Assembly: GCA_022457155.1 (NCBI GenBank)
Contig: JAJGOT010000211.1
Span: 101,001-165,000, forward strand
Source of the DNA: Cladopsammia gracilis
Lineage: Eukaryota; Cnidaria; Anthozoa; Scleractinia; Dendrophylliidae
DNA length: 64,000 nt
Direction: 5' to 3'
Shown: in pieces, positions 46,378-58,364 of the stretch
Layout: the number at the start of each line of letters is the position of its first letter
Position numbering within the stretch: the stretch's first letter is position 1
Translations under genes and position numbers: made by a program
Notes under the pieces: model-generated
Told to the model about the DNA's origin: nothing
Seen by the model: only the letters and a program-made list of their open reading frames with translations
Database searches by the model: none

Positions 46378-47150
46378 ATGGCGGAAAGGGCTCTGCAAAC
46401 GCTGGATCTATCGGGATCCTCGGCACAAGTAGCGAACAAATGGCAAAAATGGAAACGAGAATTTGAATACTACGCCGAAGGAAAAGGCCTGGAAAACACG
46501 AGAAAAAAAATCACAGCTACTTCTTCACTTCGCGGGAATGGAAGTGCAGGATATTTTTGAAGATATCGAAGATCCTGACCCAACGCAGTATATATTAGAA
46601 AGCTGGATAACCATTTTCGGGCCTAAGAAAACATCCCTTTCGAACGCCACGTATTCCGACAGTTGGCTCCTAGACCCTCCTACTGAAGGAGAACCTGTGG
46701 ATAAGTTCATGGTGCTTTTTCGCCAGCAGGCAAGACACTGTAACTTCGGTAATTCTCTCGATGACAACCTACGTGATCAGTTAATTGAGAATTACCCGAT
46801 ATGGAGCTGAAGAAGAAGTTATTGGAAACAAGAAACGTTACTTTACTACAAGTTTTGGAAAAAGCGAGAGCATCGGAAGCGGCGGGTCAGCAAATAGAGC
46901 ACATGGCGAGTAGAGTAGATGTGAACGCAGTTACAAAGACGGAAGACAAAGCAGGTGATCACTCGTGGAAGACGTGTTTTGGTTGTGGGAAAAAGGGACA
47001 TTTTTCACGGGATGCGTGCTGTCCAGCAAAAGGGAGGAAATGTGCGAAGTATTCGAGGTACGGCCATTTGCTTCGTGTTACAAAGCTAACAGCCGCACTA
47101 CACCGGAAAAGGGGAGAGAGATTCGTCCAAAGAATGCCACCGACAACAAA
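46378..47150 (+). pseudogene. Ty3 gag remnant
   Basis: Starts MAERALQTLDLSGSSAQ at 46378, changes frame near 46500 and again near 46800, and includes a zinc knuckle CFGCGKKGHFSRDAC with a degenerate second one. Frameshifts make it non-functional. Confidence 0.8.
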
Positions 47151-47279
47151 TAAAGAGTACAACAGCCAGACCAATCAAGTGGAGGTTTTGTGCATGGAGG
47201 GTAATAGCTACAATGAAGAGAACCCAGCCTTCGCATTTATGGTGGTAGAAGGAACTAACGAGGAAGTTTGTAAGGTGTC

Positions 47280-48221
47280 GACAGCAAGTGAGCCAACGTT
47301 GAAAGTGAGTATAAATGGAATTGCTAAGGAAGTGTTGATTGATTCTGGATCCATGAGCAACTTAATGGGGGAGCAAGATTTCCAGAAATTGAAGAGTGTG
47401 GGTTTCAAGGGGGACATTGAACATTGCTCAAAAAACGTTATTTGCCTATGGGGGTAAGGAAAATTGATGTGATTGGCCAATTTGGGGCTGAAATGCCTGT
47501 AGGAAATGCTAAAGTAACTTCCAAGTTTATTCTGGTCAAGCATGGGCGTTGCATACTAGGAAATGTTACCGCAAAGGAACTGGGTATCCTTCACATTGGG
47601 CCCAAGGATAACCCCGTCGATACCAGTTGTAATGAAGTCCAAAGTGACTTTGCGGATCAGCTTAAAGCTGAGTACCCTAAAGTGTTTGTGGGAATTGGAA
47701 AACTAAAAGATTTCAAGCTGAAGCTGCATGTAGATCCAAATGTACCTCCAGTTCCGCAGAAATTGAGGCGAGTACCCTTTGCACTTCGTGACAAAGTGAA
47801 ACCTAAGACAGAAGAATTGTTGAAAGAAGATATTTTCGAGAGGGTAGAAGGCCCCACCACTTGGGCCAGTCCAGTTGTTGTAGCTCCCAAGCCCTCAGGG
47901 GAAATAAGGCTTTGTGTTGACATGCGCTGAGCTAATGAGGTTATTGTTCGAGAACGAATGCCTATACCCACTATTGATGAAGTGCTGGAGGAACTCATTG
48001 GTAGTTTGGTCTTTTCCACGCTAGACCTGCGTTGTGGTATTCACCAAATAGAGCTGCAAGAAGAATGAAGATTCGAGAGGCATAACTACCTTCCTAACTG
48101 ACGAAGGTTTGTTTCGTTACAAGAGGTTAAGTTTTGGGGTAAATGAAGCACTTGAGAAATACCAGCATGTCATTAGTCAGGTTATCGCAGATATAGTAGA
48201 GTTGTTAACATTGCCGACGAC
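47280..48221 (+). pseudogene. Ty3 protease and reverse transcriptase 5' remnant
   Basis: Aspartic protease motif LIDSGSMSNLM near 47335, then a reverse transcriptase entry region (TTWASPVVVAPKPSGEIRLC) near 47860. A TGA at about 47928 and further breaks follow, and an ADD catalytic-box relic (NIADDLIVHG) lies near 48210. Inactive. Confidence 0.8.
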
Positions 48222-49313
48222 TTGATTGTTCATGGAAAGACAGTTGCCGAACATGACCAGAACTTACACAAGGTGTTACCTAGATTGGAAGAGAAGAATC
48301 TGACCTTGAATAGTGAGAAGTGTAGCTTTGGAATGAGTAAAGTGGTTTTCATGGGAATTCTCTTGTCTGAGCAAGGCATTGGGCCCACTGAGGAGAAAGT
48401 GCGAGCAGCAAAAGAGGCAAGCCGCCCCTCTTCATTTTCAGAGGTGAGAGGTTTCTTGGGTCTCGTAGGATTCAGCTCAAGATTTATCCCGGAGTTTGCA
48501 ACAAAAGCTGAACCCCTAAGGGTACTCTGTCGAAAGGATGAAAAGTTTGAGTGGGGGAAAGCACAAGAGGAAGCTTTCAACATACTGAAAGAAGAACTTG
48601 CAGGATCATCTATGCTTGCTTATTTTGACAGGAAAGCACACACACGGGTCATAGCAGATGCCAGCCCGGTTGGTCTTGGTGCGGTTCTGGTGCAGGAAGT
48701 AGACGGACAGAGCCATGCGGTATGTTATGCTGGCAGAAGTCTTAGCGTCACTGTGCGTCGGTACAGCCAAACAGAGAAAGAAGCCTTAGCGCTCGTCTGG
48801 GCTTGTGAGAGGTTTAATTTATACTTGCACGGTCTACCCCGGTTTGAGTTGGTGACTGACCATCAAGCACTGAAGACCATATATGACCCAAGGTCAAAAC
48901 CGTCGGCGTGCACTGAACGCTGGGCGTTGCGGTTACTGCCTTACCTCTACAGAGCATGCTATGTGCCCTCCAGAGAGAACATTGCAGACGCCCTGTCTCG
49001 TCTAACAAAAATACCAGCGGCGAAAGGATATGTCCAAGATGAAGAATATGTGCGCGAAGTTACCCTGCAAGCAGTACCAGTTGCTCTAAGAATCGAAGAG
49101 ATAGAAGAAGCTTCATTTCAAGATGAAGAATTAGCAGTTGTGCGCGAGTCACTGAAAACGGGAGACTGGAGGAAAACTCCGAAAGCTTATGTGCAGGTGC
49201 GGAATAGGTTGACTTACATTCGCCAGGTTGTGTTACGGGGAACTAGAATCGTCGTTCCAAGAAAGCTGCAGAAAAGAGTCTTGTTTTGGCTTACGAAGGT
49301 CACCAGGGAATAG
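48222..49313 (+). pseudogene. Ty3 reverse transcriptase thumb, RNase H and linker remnant
   Basis: An open frame of about 363 codons contains the SEVRGFLGLVGFSSRFIPEF connection region, RNase H motifs (VIADASPVGLGAVL, YSQTEKEALALVWACERF, VTDHQAL) and DALSRLTK. Open only within a broken polyprotein. Confidence 0.85.
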
Positions 49314-49671
49314 TGAAGACCAAACAACGCTTAAGATTAAAAGTCTGGTGGCCAGGAGTAGACAAGGAAGCAGAAAAGAAATGAAAAGGATGTTTTGGTT
49401 GTCAGCTGGTGTCAAAGATAAAACCGACAAGATTACCTGAAAGAGCGTGGCAAGAGATAGCCGCAGATCTGTTAGGACCCTTGCCAACTGGAGAACATCT
49501 ACTTGTGGTGGTAGATTATTTCTCAAGATGGATGGAAGTAGATGTCATGCGCTCCACAACAAGTGTTGCGATCATCAAATGTCTTGACAACCATTTTGCT
49601 CGGTATGGTGTACCAACTGGCTTAAGGACTGATAATGGTCTCAACTTTGTGTCCAATGAAATGTAGAAGTG

Positions 49672-49772
49672 AATGATATATATGAAATAAATCATATATG
49701 AACTGCGGAAATGAAATCAAATGAAGAATGATCCTCGCAGTTGTGAACGCAATATGAACCTACAACTGACCT

Positions 49773-49807
<35 letters not shown>

Positions 49808-49935
49808 AGAGCATCGCACCGGTATCGCGAGGTCACGGGTTCGAACCCCGTTGAAGTCCTGAATTTTTTTCAGGCTTCTTTTCGCAATTGCTTAAATTGC
49901 GTTCACAACTGCGAGGATCATTCTTCATTTGAAAT
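49672..49935. mobile_element. tRNA-bearing MITE inserted in the integrase
   Basis: Inverted segments AATGATCCTCGCAGTTGTGA and its complement lie either side of a tRNA-like core. The flanking sequence TGAAATGTAGAAGT occurs on both sides (about 49658-49671 and 49930-49943), so the element duplicated its target. A related copy is at 59805-60000. Confidence 0.85.
49788..49859 (+). tRNA. tRNA-like sequence (Thr-GGT-like) within a MITE
   Basis: Folds as a cloverleaf: acceptor GGCTTCA with TGAAGTC, D stem GCTC/GAGC, T arm ACGGG-TTCGAAC-CCCGT. The anticodon loop CCGGTAT gives GGT, but base 33 is C rather than T and the anticodon stem has an A-C mismatch. A and B boxes are intact, so polymerase III transcription is possible. 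It is probably a repeat-borne pseudogene rather than a working tRNA gene. Confidence 0.6.
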
Positions 49936-50497
49936 GTAGAAGTATTTGAAAGAAATGGGCATTGTACATCGTCGCAATGCACCATTATGGCCAAGAGCTA
50001 ATGGTGAGGTCGAGCTGGAAAACCGCTAACTGCTCAAGGCCACGAGAGTCTTCCAAGCGCAAGGAAAAGATTGGCGTTCAGAACTTAACAAGCTTTTGCT
50101 GGCCCATCGGTCGACTAATCACACCACAACAGGTGTCAGCCCTGCTGAACTGTTTTTCAAGAGAAAACTAACAACCAAGTTACCAAGTTACCAAGTTACT
50201 GAGCCCGAGGAAAAGCCGAGTGATGTGGTTTTCCAACAAGTGAGCACCGAGATGCAAAGAGAAAACAGCAAGCCAAAGATTATGGTGACACGAGAAATCA
50301 TGCCAAAGGTAGAGCCATCAATGTAAGGGATGTTGTACTACTGGAGAGAAGAAGGGAGAACAAGTTGTCCCCATCATATGAGAGCCAATCCTACAAGGTC
50401 GTTGCTTGCTATGGAGATCAGGTGTTTCTGAAGTCACCTCAAGGGGTCGAGTAGACCTCATGGGGTCTGCAGCACGTAAAACCTTTCCTGATAGACC

Positions 50498-50671
50498 AAT
50501 TCGGCTAACGCATTGTTGTACCCAATTCAAACCTTCTGGGAATAAGATTCTTTGTTCACAATATTTTCATATAATTTCCATGTCAATGCTTCATTGATAT
50601 GGAAATATGACGAACAAAGAGTTCTAATCCCAAAAGGTTTGAATTGGGTACAACAATGCGTTAGCCGAATT
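50498..50671. mobile_element. Palindromic MITE in the Ty3 3' region
   Basis: Ends AATTCGGCTAACGCATTGTT and AACAATGCGTTAGCCGAATT are exact complements and continue inward through GTACCCAATTCAAACC. Near-palindromic, about 174 bp. Confidence 0.85.
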
Positions 50672-51906
50672 TGTCTATTGACCTGACTGACCCCGATACG
50701 GAATGCAGTGCAGAATAGGAACCCAGTACCCCTGGACAAGTTCCCAAACCAGAACCAGTGGACCAGTCCCCTGAAGGGAAGCAATTTGTGAAGGGACAGT
50801 TATGAGCACGCCGCGCCATTCTGGAAGAGTTAGTCCCCCCCCCCCCCCCCCCCCAAAGCCTTGGCAGACTATAAACTTTATTGAACATTTCAGAAACTGT
50901 TTTGGTTAGAGAATTTAGACCGCAAGAGGCCAGAACTTATCTTTCATAATTGTTTCTATTTGAACTTCAAGGGAACTTGTTTCAAGCGCATGTATAGACT
51001 GAGTTGTATACTTATTTCAGTCAGTTTGTTTACATTTTGATAGTTCTAAAAGTCATTAGTTTTTGTTGGAGAAAAGAGATTTTGGTGTACTGGGAACTAG
51101 TTACATCACGCGGTAACATCCGGGACTTCATGTTATGAGGAGGAGATTAAAACATGAACATGATGGCGACCTAGTGTGTCCTGACGTCGGTCTAAAACAC
51201 TTTTTACCACATCGATGGCAATATGTCGCTATCTTCGCTCTTTCATAATATTCTCCTGTTACTTTACACTATTCTCCTGCTACTATAATTCTTAATGAAA
51301 ACCCTGCACTTGCCAGTAATCTCGCAACCTGATAAATTGGTCGATGCGAGTGGTAAATGAGTGCAGACAACGGTGCTGACGCTAACATCGCGCAATGCCA
51401 AAAAAAGTTTCAACTTGTGAAAATATTGTGGTAAAAAAACAGATTTCCACCCGCTTCCTGTGGTGTGGACTCTTATTTACCAAAAATTTGTTGCTGACTC
51501 ACTCAGCTGCGCCTCATGAGTCCACAACGTTTTGACCATGTGATGACGTAAATCGTGGTAAATAAGAGTCCACACCACGGGAAACCAGTGGAAATTTCCT
51601 AAACAGCTTTCATGCCGAAAATTTGATTTATAAAAGGGAGCCTCTGTGCCATTAAATAACTGTGGGCCACCTTAATATTGCATGTCAAGCTCTTCCGGAA
51701 TAAAGGGTGAATGCAGGAATGCAGTGTTGAACAAGGAGATGACATTTGTACTAGCATGTTTCATCTGGCGGCTTAGTTTGAAACTACCTCGCGAGATAGT
51801 TTCAGTCACGCTCAGAATAAACATGGATTGTTTCAATCATGATTTGTTCAATTCAATTGCTCAATGTAGGGAAACATGTTTAAGTAATGATCCGCATAAG
51901 AAGGAA

Positions 51907-52516
51907 TTAAGTGCTGAACGGCAATGCACGATGGAATGTCAACTTTTTTCATCGTTACAACTAGTGATCTCATTGGCCTAGACTCAAAAACCGCTAAAAA
52001 GTTAAGGTTCAAGGTGCATTTTGTCTAATTTTTTTAAGGTTTCAAGTAATTTGAGACCCAATCGCACAACATGCAATTTTTGAAAGATATTGTATTTGAG
52101 GAACTTCATCAAAGAAGCAAAATTATTTGCTATTGTCTTCTGCTATTCTGATTGGTTAAGCACAGAACATTAATCCTAAAATTTATTTGACGCAAATGGA
52201 TTTTCTTTATTTTTATAATGAAATGTAATTATTAACCATCAGCTTCTCCTCTATTCTTAAAATTAAAGATATTCTATGAGGGAAAGAGCCAATGCCGCAG
52301 AACAATGAAGTTTGCTATCATTCCGGTAGGGTTGCAGCTCTTAGAAGCTTCTATTTTCATTGGCCTTGTAAAACAAGGCTGCTATTGTTTTTAGGGTTAG
52401 GGTCCATTGTTGTGTTGTTTGTCCTATTGTTAGGTCTAAGGGTGGCAAGCCAATGGTGTGAGACCTTCTAAGAGCTGCGACGTCACCCTATCATTCTTAT
52501 GTGGAGCATTACTTAA
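51907..52516. mobile_element. Second copy of the LTR-nested TTAA element
   Basis: TTAAGTGCTGAACGGCAATG at left and GGAGCATTACTTAA at right match 45850-46267, interrupted by a further hairpin insertion at about 52327-52490. Confidence 0.8.
52327..52490. mobile_element. Hairpin MITE nested in the TTAA element
   Basis: Inverted ends AGGGTTGCAGCTCTTAGAAG and CTTCTAAGAGCTGCGACGTC. Absent from the first copy of the host element. ATCATTC occurs on both sides as a likely target duplication. Confidence 0.75.
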
Positions 52517-53530
52517 ATTGCAGTCAGACTAAACATGCTTCACCCTAGTGTGAACACAGCATTACCTGATGTAGTGAAACATATTTCATTTGTGATCAGA
52601 CTAAACATGTTTCACCATGCTGTGAACAGTCAGCATTAAAACTACATGTAAAGTGTATGTGGAAGAAGTGACTGTCTAAATAGTATTAAGTTATTAATTT
52701 TTAATTACATTTTACATTAAAATAAGACCATTTCTCAGAGAAGAAAAGTGCCATCGGTCTCAAACTTTGGCATTGATGGTTTCTCATCAGTAGCTAATTG
52801 TGCAACAAAAATGAGTGAAATAGACCTTTCCCGCATTCCACTCCAATGAGCACACACAATGAAATGAGGTCAAGGCTTGGGTGGACAATTTCATACAAAT
52901 CACTGTATTTTGTCCACCCCAGCCTCGAGTTGGTGCCTTTGTTCACAGGAATGCAGGAAAAGGTCTATTGGGCAAACTAATTTTTTCAACTTTAACATGT
53001 TAATGGCAAAAGTGAAAAAAAAAATCAATTTCTCGGATTTTGTTTATTTTTGGTGAACATTTAGTTCTTATCTGGAAAGTACGTCTGGAAAAGTTTGAAG
53101 TCCATCGGGTGAAAGGTCTAAGAGAAATCACTGGAAGAAATTTTGAAAGTGTTGAGCCTTTTTATAATATTGATTTTGTTGCTTTTATTAATGATGACTG
53201 GGACTTTTCCTTTCTTTCTGTATGCATGCAATAATTATGTATTGCATGCATGCAGAACACGCAGAACTTATGAATGGATGCATGCAAACCTGTGTTTGCA
53301 TCATGATCATGTATGCAAAAATATTAGCATGCATGTTCATTTTTTTTAAGGGATTCAACAAGCACAAAATGGCCTGACATCCACATGGGGGCTGTGAGAC
53401 ATGGCCCTGCAAAAATCACTGGGCCACCCCGCATTCCCACAGCCAACCTCTGACCAGCATTGTCTCGCATTTAATTTTGTATTAATGGCCGTCCCAATAA
53501 CATTAATGGAACATTAATTTTGCTCCTTAC
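52517..53530. other. Spacer with no supported gene
   Basis: AT-rich, with TGCATGCATG-type repeats near 53222-53330. Only short unsupported frames. Confidence 0.5.
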
Positions 53531-53612
53531 CAGGTCCAGGTCCAGCAGCAGAGGCTCCTGTTAGAATCGTGGGTGCGGCAGGAGTCCCTGGCAGTGTTGT
53601 CGGCATAAACAT
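53531..53612 (-). CDS. Possible leader exon of G2
   Basis: ATGTTTATGCCG opens a Pro/Ala/Thr/Gly-rich frame (MFMPTTLPGTPAAP and onwards) ending CCTG|GTAAGG in phase 1. That is exactly the phase the HEPN exon at 42720 needs, the junction giving Val before SSFDLGENQKRW. Such low-complexity leaders commonly precede this HEPN domain. The frame is also open back to an acceptor-like TTTCACTTGCCAG at 53657, so the exon may be 53656..53531 with a first exon further upstream. The implied intron is 10.8 kb and would contain the Ty3 element and a LINE fragment. Confidence 0.4.
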
Positions 53613-53907
53613 AATTGTACGCCCACCGGCAAGGGCCAGTTGCCATGGTGACCTGGCAAGTGAAATCTTTACATCTTAGAATAATAACAAAAGCAACTTG
53701 TAAAAACTGCTTGGCAATAAGTGAACAGTTCAATATTATTATGTCAGACCAAACTAAATAGCAATATTAGCTGTTAAGCTTTAAATTTGATTGTGTTTAA
53801 ATAAAGGTTTTATCGTTATTTTTATTATTAAAAAGTTTGACTATTGAGCTGCCATATGGGGCTTAATTTCATTTCCAAAGCTCAAAAAGAGGAGGGCTTA
53901 ATCCTGG

Positions 53908-54351
53908 GGGGGGGGGGGGGGGTAACTCCCTATAATGGGCTATACGGGGATGCTCCGCCCGAAAGGGGTACCTTTTTGAGGCTGGAGGTATATGAAAGGG
54001 TTGGGATTTTACGAGTTAAAGTATATGAAAGGGTAGGAATTTCACGAAAAATAGGAAAGAGTAGCGAAAACATGCCGTTGAAGCATAAAAAAGGTAGGGA
54101 AAACTGCTATTTAAGTATTATAAAAAGGGCCTTCCAAAATATATCAAACAGACGCACGTAAAGGCTATATGAAAGGGGTACCATTTTGAATGAAAGGTAT
54201 ATGAAAGGGGTACCATTTTGAATGAAAGGTATATGAAAGGGGTACCTTTTCTGTCAAAAACGGTATATGAAAGGGTAAGGGTTTGGACCTCGGGGCGGAG
54301 CATCCCTGTACAAAACGTTGTTGAGTACCCCCCCTCCCCCCGGGGGCTTAA
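53908..54351. mobile_element. MITE with internal tandem repeats
   Basis: Left end after a G-run: GGGGATGCTCCGCCCGAAAG. Right end: CCTCGGGGCGGAGCATCCCTG before a C-run. The interior repeats TATATGAAAGGGGTACC several times between 53990 and 54270. Confidence 0.75.
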
Positions 54352-54515
54352 TAGATACCCAGAAGGAGGGGGGGGGGGGCTTATTTAAATCATAAATGTA
54401 ATGAAAACTCAAATTAATTCTCCCAAACTCTTTAAGAAAACTAATAAAAAAGAACAAAAATGGGGTGTGTGTCAACAATTTGCTGTTACAAATTCTTACA
54501 TCATTACACTGACCA

Positions 54516-55243
54516 GGGCTCGAAATTGCGACCAATGCGGTCGCATTTGCGACTTAATTTTTGTGTTTGCGACTAAAACTTCCGGAGGAGTCGCAAATTT
54601 GCGAGTAGTTTTCGCCTTGGCCAATAACGAAATAAAAAGCCTAGCAGTCGCTACTTTGCCACTATTTTTGCCGAAATAAATAAAGAAATGAAAAAATATA
54701 TTGTTGAGTGCCTTGATTATCGTAGAAATTTGAAGATATGAGGTAAAATTGTACGTAATTTACCCGCAGTGTTACGACGCAACGCTATTCCCTCAATCGC
54801 GGCCGCCATTGCAGCGGTTTCTTATTCATATGTATTGCAGGCTCATATTTTTGTTTGTTTGTCATCGCGGCCGATCGCGGCTAGGTAGAATCGGCCAAAG
54901 TATCATCAACTTCGCAACGGTGACGGACGTTTAAGTGGATATGTTCCAAGATTGTATCCTTTCTGGAAGCTATAATTTCACCAAAAAATATAATTTTGAG
55001 TTTTTTGATCGTTACGATTGTGGCGGCCAAGTTTATAGTATTGCATGTTGTCATCATTAGAGATAACGTGAAAGCTGTTGAAGTTAAATAAAATCACAGT
55101 CTTGTTAATCATTTGTTAGTCAAAGTTATTTTTTAACTAATTGTTGCTACTTAGTTTTGCGACTAAAATTTGTAAACTTGCGACTTGATTTTCGTATCTA
55201 GTCGCAAAATGGCGACTGAACTTTTCTTTTAATTTCGAGCCCT
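54516..55243. mobile_element. hAT-like relic with GTCGC-rich ends
   Basis: Ends CAGGGCTCGAAATTGCGACC and AATTTCGAGCCCTG are inverted. CAGGG termini are typical of hAT. GTCGCAAA/TTTGCGAC motifs recur near both ends. No transposase and no clear 8-bp duplication were found. Confidence 0.65.
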
Positions 55244-55719
55244 GTTACACCCTAACATAATGGCTCCACAGAAACCTGCTAAGTTTGCTGTACCCTCGCC
55301 CCATGCATGAGGGCCTTTTAGGGAAAAATATATAAAAATCCACTGGCAGGAGCTGGAGATATATAGGCCAGTAGGTTATTTTACAGACATGGCTGAGGAG
55401 TTGAACTTAAGCTCGGTTCTACTTTATAACAAGTGACTCTAGCTAGCGGTCACAGTGGGACTTGAAGCCAGGATCTCTGGATTTAAAGTCTGGCATCTCC
55501 CCAACCACTCATGATCAACCAATTTTGATGAGCTGCACCAACTCAAGGCTGGAATTAAGCCAGTGTTGGCTCACTGGAAATCATCTTAATCAAGCTAAGT
55601 GGAAAGGGTTCTTAGGAGAGAAAAGATTATAAGCTGTGATGAAATATGTGTAAAAAATCTCAGTCACTTGCCCCTGTCAAATAATGCCAGGCTGATATTA
55701 ATACTACTTCTGCCCATAA

Positions 55720-56012
55720 AGCCTGGTTTTAGAGTGGAGAAGAAAATCCCAGACGATCAGGGATTTCACTGTTTCCCGACCGTCCCATATTTTGTTGACT
55801 TATGAAAACACAAAATCATAGACATCAATCATCTGGGATCAATGGTCGTGGACAATTTGGGAAAATCGGAAGCATTCTTTTCCTCATGCATCCCAGATTT
55901 CTGCGATGATCAGCAACATTCCCGACATATCAGCAAAATCTGGGACAGTCGGGATCAAACAGCAAAATTCCCCGATCATCGGGAATTTTTCCGACATGAA
56001 AACCTGAGGCCT
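55720..56012. mobile_element. Nonautonomous element with CCTGGTTTT ends
   Basis: Starts AGCCTGGTTTTAGAGTGG and ends ACATGAAAACCTGAGGC. The inside is repetitive for GGGAATTTT/CCCGAC-type words. A related fragment lies near 17495. Confidence 0.5.
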
Positions 56013-56874
56013 TAAACTAGTTTAAGTGAGGTCCAATAATATTAGTTTGATAGTGTACTGTATTAATTATAACGGCAGGATTTTTTGGATAATTCTCGGC
56101 CACCTGTTCTGCCACAAGGGTTATCAGAAAAGTTTGAAATAGACGTCTGACTTGGGAAAGTTGATGAGATATATATTTTTTAAATGCCATCTTCTTTAAA
56201 GTAGCCGCCAGCAAGTATTGGTTTTATACAAGCGACAAACGATGCGGACCAATATGGCCGCCGTGCCAATTATTTATTTTCAACAATATTATCGCGATAT
56301 TTTGAATCCCTTTAATACCTTAGTTAACTAGCCACTACCTAGCTAGTACGATTAACCTTCCCCGTGTATACTCATTTAAATTTAGTCGTAAATTTTTGAG
56401 ACACTATCTTCTATAAAGTTTATGACTCAAAGATCATGTGCCGTAAATAACCCGCTTTGCAATGATGCATGCAGTTACCTGTTTGAACTAAGGCAATCCT
56501 TTTGATGTCAACCGCGGCAGTAAAAAGTGAGGAAATATAAACAGTATGAAGACCTATCGAGTACAACAAGAAACATTAAACGCGTCAATAAAACCCAGCT
56601 CATAAGAGAACCATTTTCCGCTTTCGGAGAATTCGACCGTTTCCGAGAAAGAGAGGAAGTGCAAGAACTTTGAATTATTGGAATGGACTCATGTATGGAT
56701 TGGATGGTAGAACGGACCTTCGGGTACATCATGAACCTTTGTTCAGGGGTGATTTCTCAGGCGCCGTCCTAAGTTTAGGGTGATAGTTTTCATCGTTTAC
56801 GTGTCGACGGGAGGCCTAAACGCATAAAAACGTATGCGTTTAGTATAGGTAATCATACGGTTTCGAGTTCAATT

Positions 56875-56990
56875 TGGGATTAATTTGCACGAGTGAGTTT
56901 TTCAAAAAGCTCAAAATTGCACGAGCCGCTTCGGCGAGTGCAATTTGAGCTTTTTGAAAAACTCACAAGTGCAAATTAATCCCAAATTGA
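56875..56990. repeat. Hairpin repeat
   Basis: Arms GTTCAATTTGGGATTAATTT and AAATTAATCCCAAATTGAAC, continuing to GAGTTTTTCAAAAAGCTCAA, around a short GC-rich loop. Confidence 0.8.
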
Positions 56991-57159
56991 ACGAGAAAAC
57001 CGTATGATTACTTATTAATAATTATACATGAAAAAATTTGCATCCATTTTTGTTTGGAATTTTTTTTTTTTTTTTGCAAAAATTTTTTTTTTGAATTTTT
57101 TTTTCTTGTTTTTTGGCCAAAAAAAAAGAAAAAAAAAATTTTTTTTCGATTTGTAATTT

Positions 57160-57213
57160 GCACTGGTGTTACACTTTTTGCACTGGTGTTACACGTTTTG
57201 CACTGGTGTTACA

Positions 57214-57216
<3 letters not shown>
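57160..57216. repeat. Three-copy TTGCACTGGTGTTACAC tandem repeat
   Basis: Three consecutive units of about 18-20 bp, next to a long A/T homopolymer zone (57055-57150). Confidence 0.85.
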
Positions 57217-57219
<3 letters not shown>

Positions 57220-57246
<27 letters not shown>

Positions 57247-58360
57247 GAGTAATTTTTTCATGTATATTATTACGAACGTAAACGTATACGTGTGGACGTG
57301 GTCACAGATTGTGGAAAAAAAAAAAGGTCGCGTGGTATCTTTAGACTCTTGTTTGGCATAATTCTGCCGCAAATTTAACGTTGATAGACCAGAAGTACAG
57401 TGAACGTATAGTCCGGTACCAAGGTCGTTCACACTTGTACAATTTGTACACTGTTCTAGCCTTCGTCAGTCTACAGGTGATAGTGTGAGCTGAGCAAAGT
57501 ACTCGAACAGCTTCAATCCACAGTTCAATCTATCCGTCACTCCATTCCATTCCATAACTTCTTCGTTTACTCGGAATTCACATCCTGCAGTGATGGTCTA
57601 GGAGGCAGAACCCTGAAAATTTTGAGTCGTAGCACACCCTCTACATATTTGGTTTGATATGATAAATTGATAGCACGATACTTGTGGGACATTTTTAGGT
57701 ATGATGTACTGATGTATTGTTGGATAAACCTCCTTGAGTTGCAAGTCAGCTGAGCTGCCAGCTGTTTAGCTTTGATTATTTCCTGTAGTAGACCAGGGGT
57801 CATATTTTTTTAGCTCTTCTATTTTTAATAGTGCATCTTTTTCCCTTCCTTTGTCTTTTTGTTTTGTTCTCCTAAACAGAGTGAGGGTTTGCATCTTAGT
57901 GAAGATAATTAACATTAAGATATCTATATGAGACTACGCTAGGAAAATGAATCCAGTAGTGAGCTCACTATTATAAGTTTAGAACCATGTCCTTCAATAA
58001 GCAAAATATGTATTCCCTGTCTCATCAGGAGTCCAGAGGGAAGACATGGCAAATAGGTTGCAGAGGGATGGAGGGGAAGGGGAAAAGGAAAAAATAACCG
58101 AGTGGACAGTGAGGAGGGTTAATTTTGCAAATGAGCTGAGCAACCTTTGCCGACACGTTTCAACGCCATTTGGTGCCAACTGGCTGGACCCTACGTGCAT
58201 TTTGCTTCGGATGAAGGACAGGGTTTGTATTGGGGAAGTAACTAAAAAATAAATCTAGCAATACCTTAGTCCAGATTTTCTTTGCCTTAACTCTGGATAT
58301 GTTGGATGGTAATACAATTGTTGCAAGAACGTCGTCTGGGATGAATGAAGAGGGTGGCAA
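57220..58360. other. Spacer with no supported gene
   Basis: A plus-strand frame at about 58022-58252 follows an acceptor-like TTCCCTGTCTCATCAG and looks mildly coding (NELSNLCRHVSTPFGANWLD), but nothing was recognised and no partner exon was found. Confidence 0.3.
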
Positions 58361-58364
58361 AGGG

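Larger units (their letters stand above)
49320..50330 (+). pseudogene. Ty3 integrase remnant, split by a MITE
   Basis: Integrase core pieces: LLGPLPTGEHLLVVVDYFSR, then RTDNGLNFVSNEM before the insertion. After 49936 the frame resumes with MGIVHRRNAPLWPRANGE and AHRSTNHTTTGVSPAELFF. Stops occur on both sides of the insertion. Confidence 0.85.
45785..51201 (+). mobile_element. Degenerate Ty3/gypsy LTR retrotransposon with nested insertions
   Basis: LTRs start TGGTGTACTGGGAACTAG at 45785 and 51083 and end GGTCTAAAACACT near 46356 and 51201. The left LTR is longer because it contains a TTAA element (45850-46267). TTGGCGACGAGGATTG follows the left LTR as a primer-site-like region. Gag, protease, reverse transcriptase, RNase H and integrase remnants follow in Ty3 order, broken by frameshifts, stops and two small transposons. 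The element is not intact. Confidence 0.85.

Noticed and set aside
57994..58252. Overlapping frames with an acceptor-like site that might be an exon.
   Set aside because: No recognisable protein family, no partner exons and no phase support.
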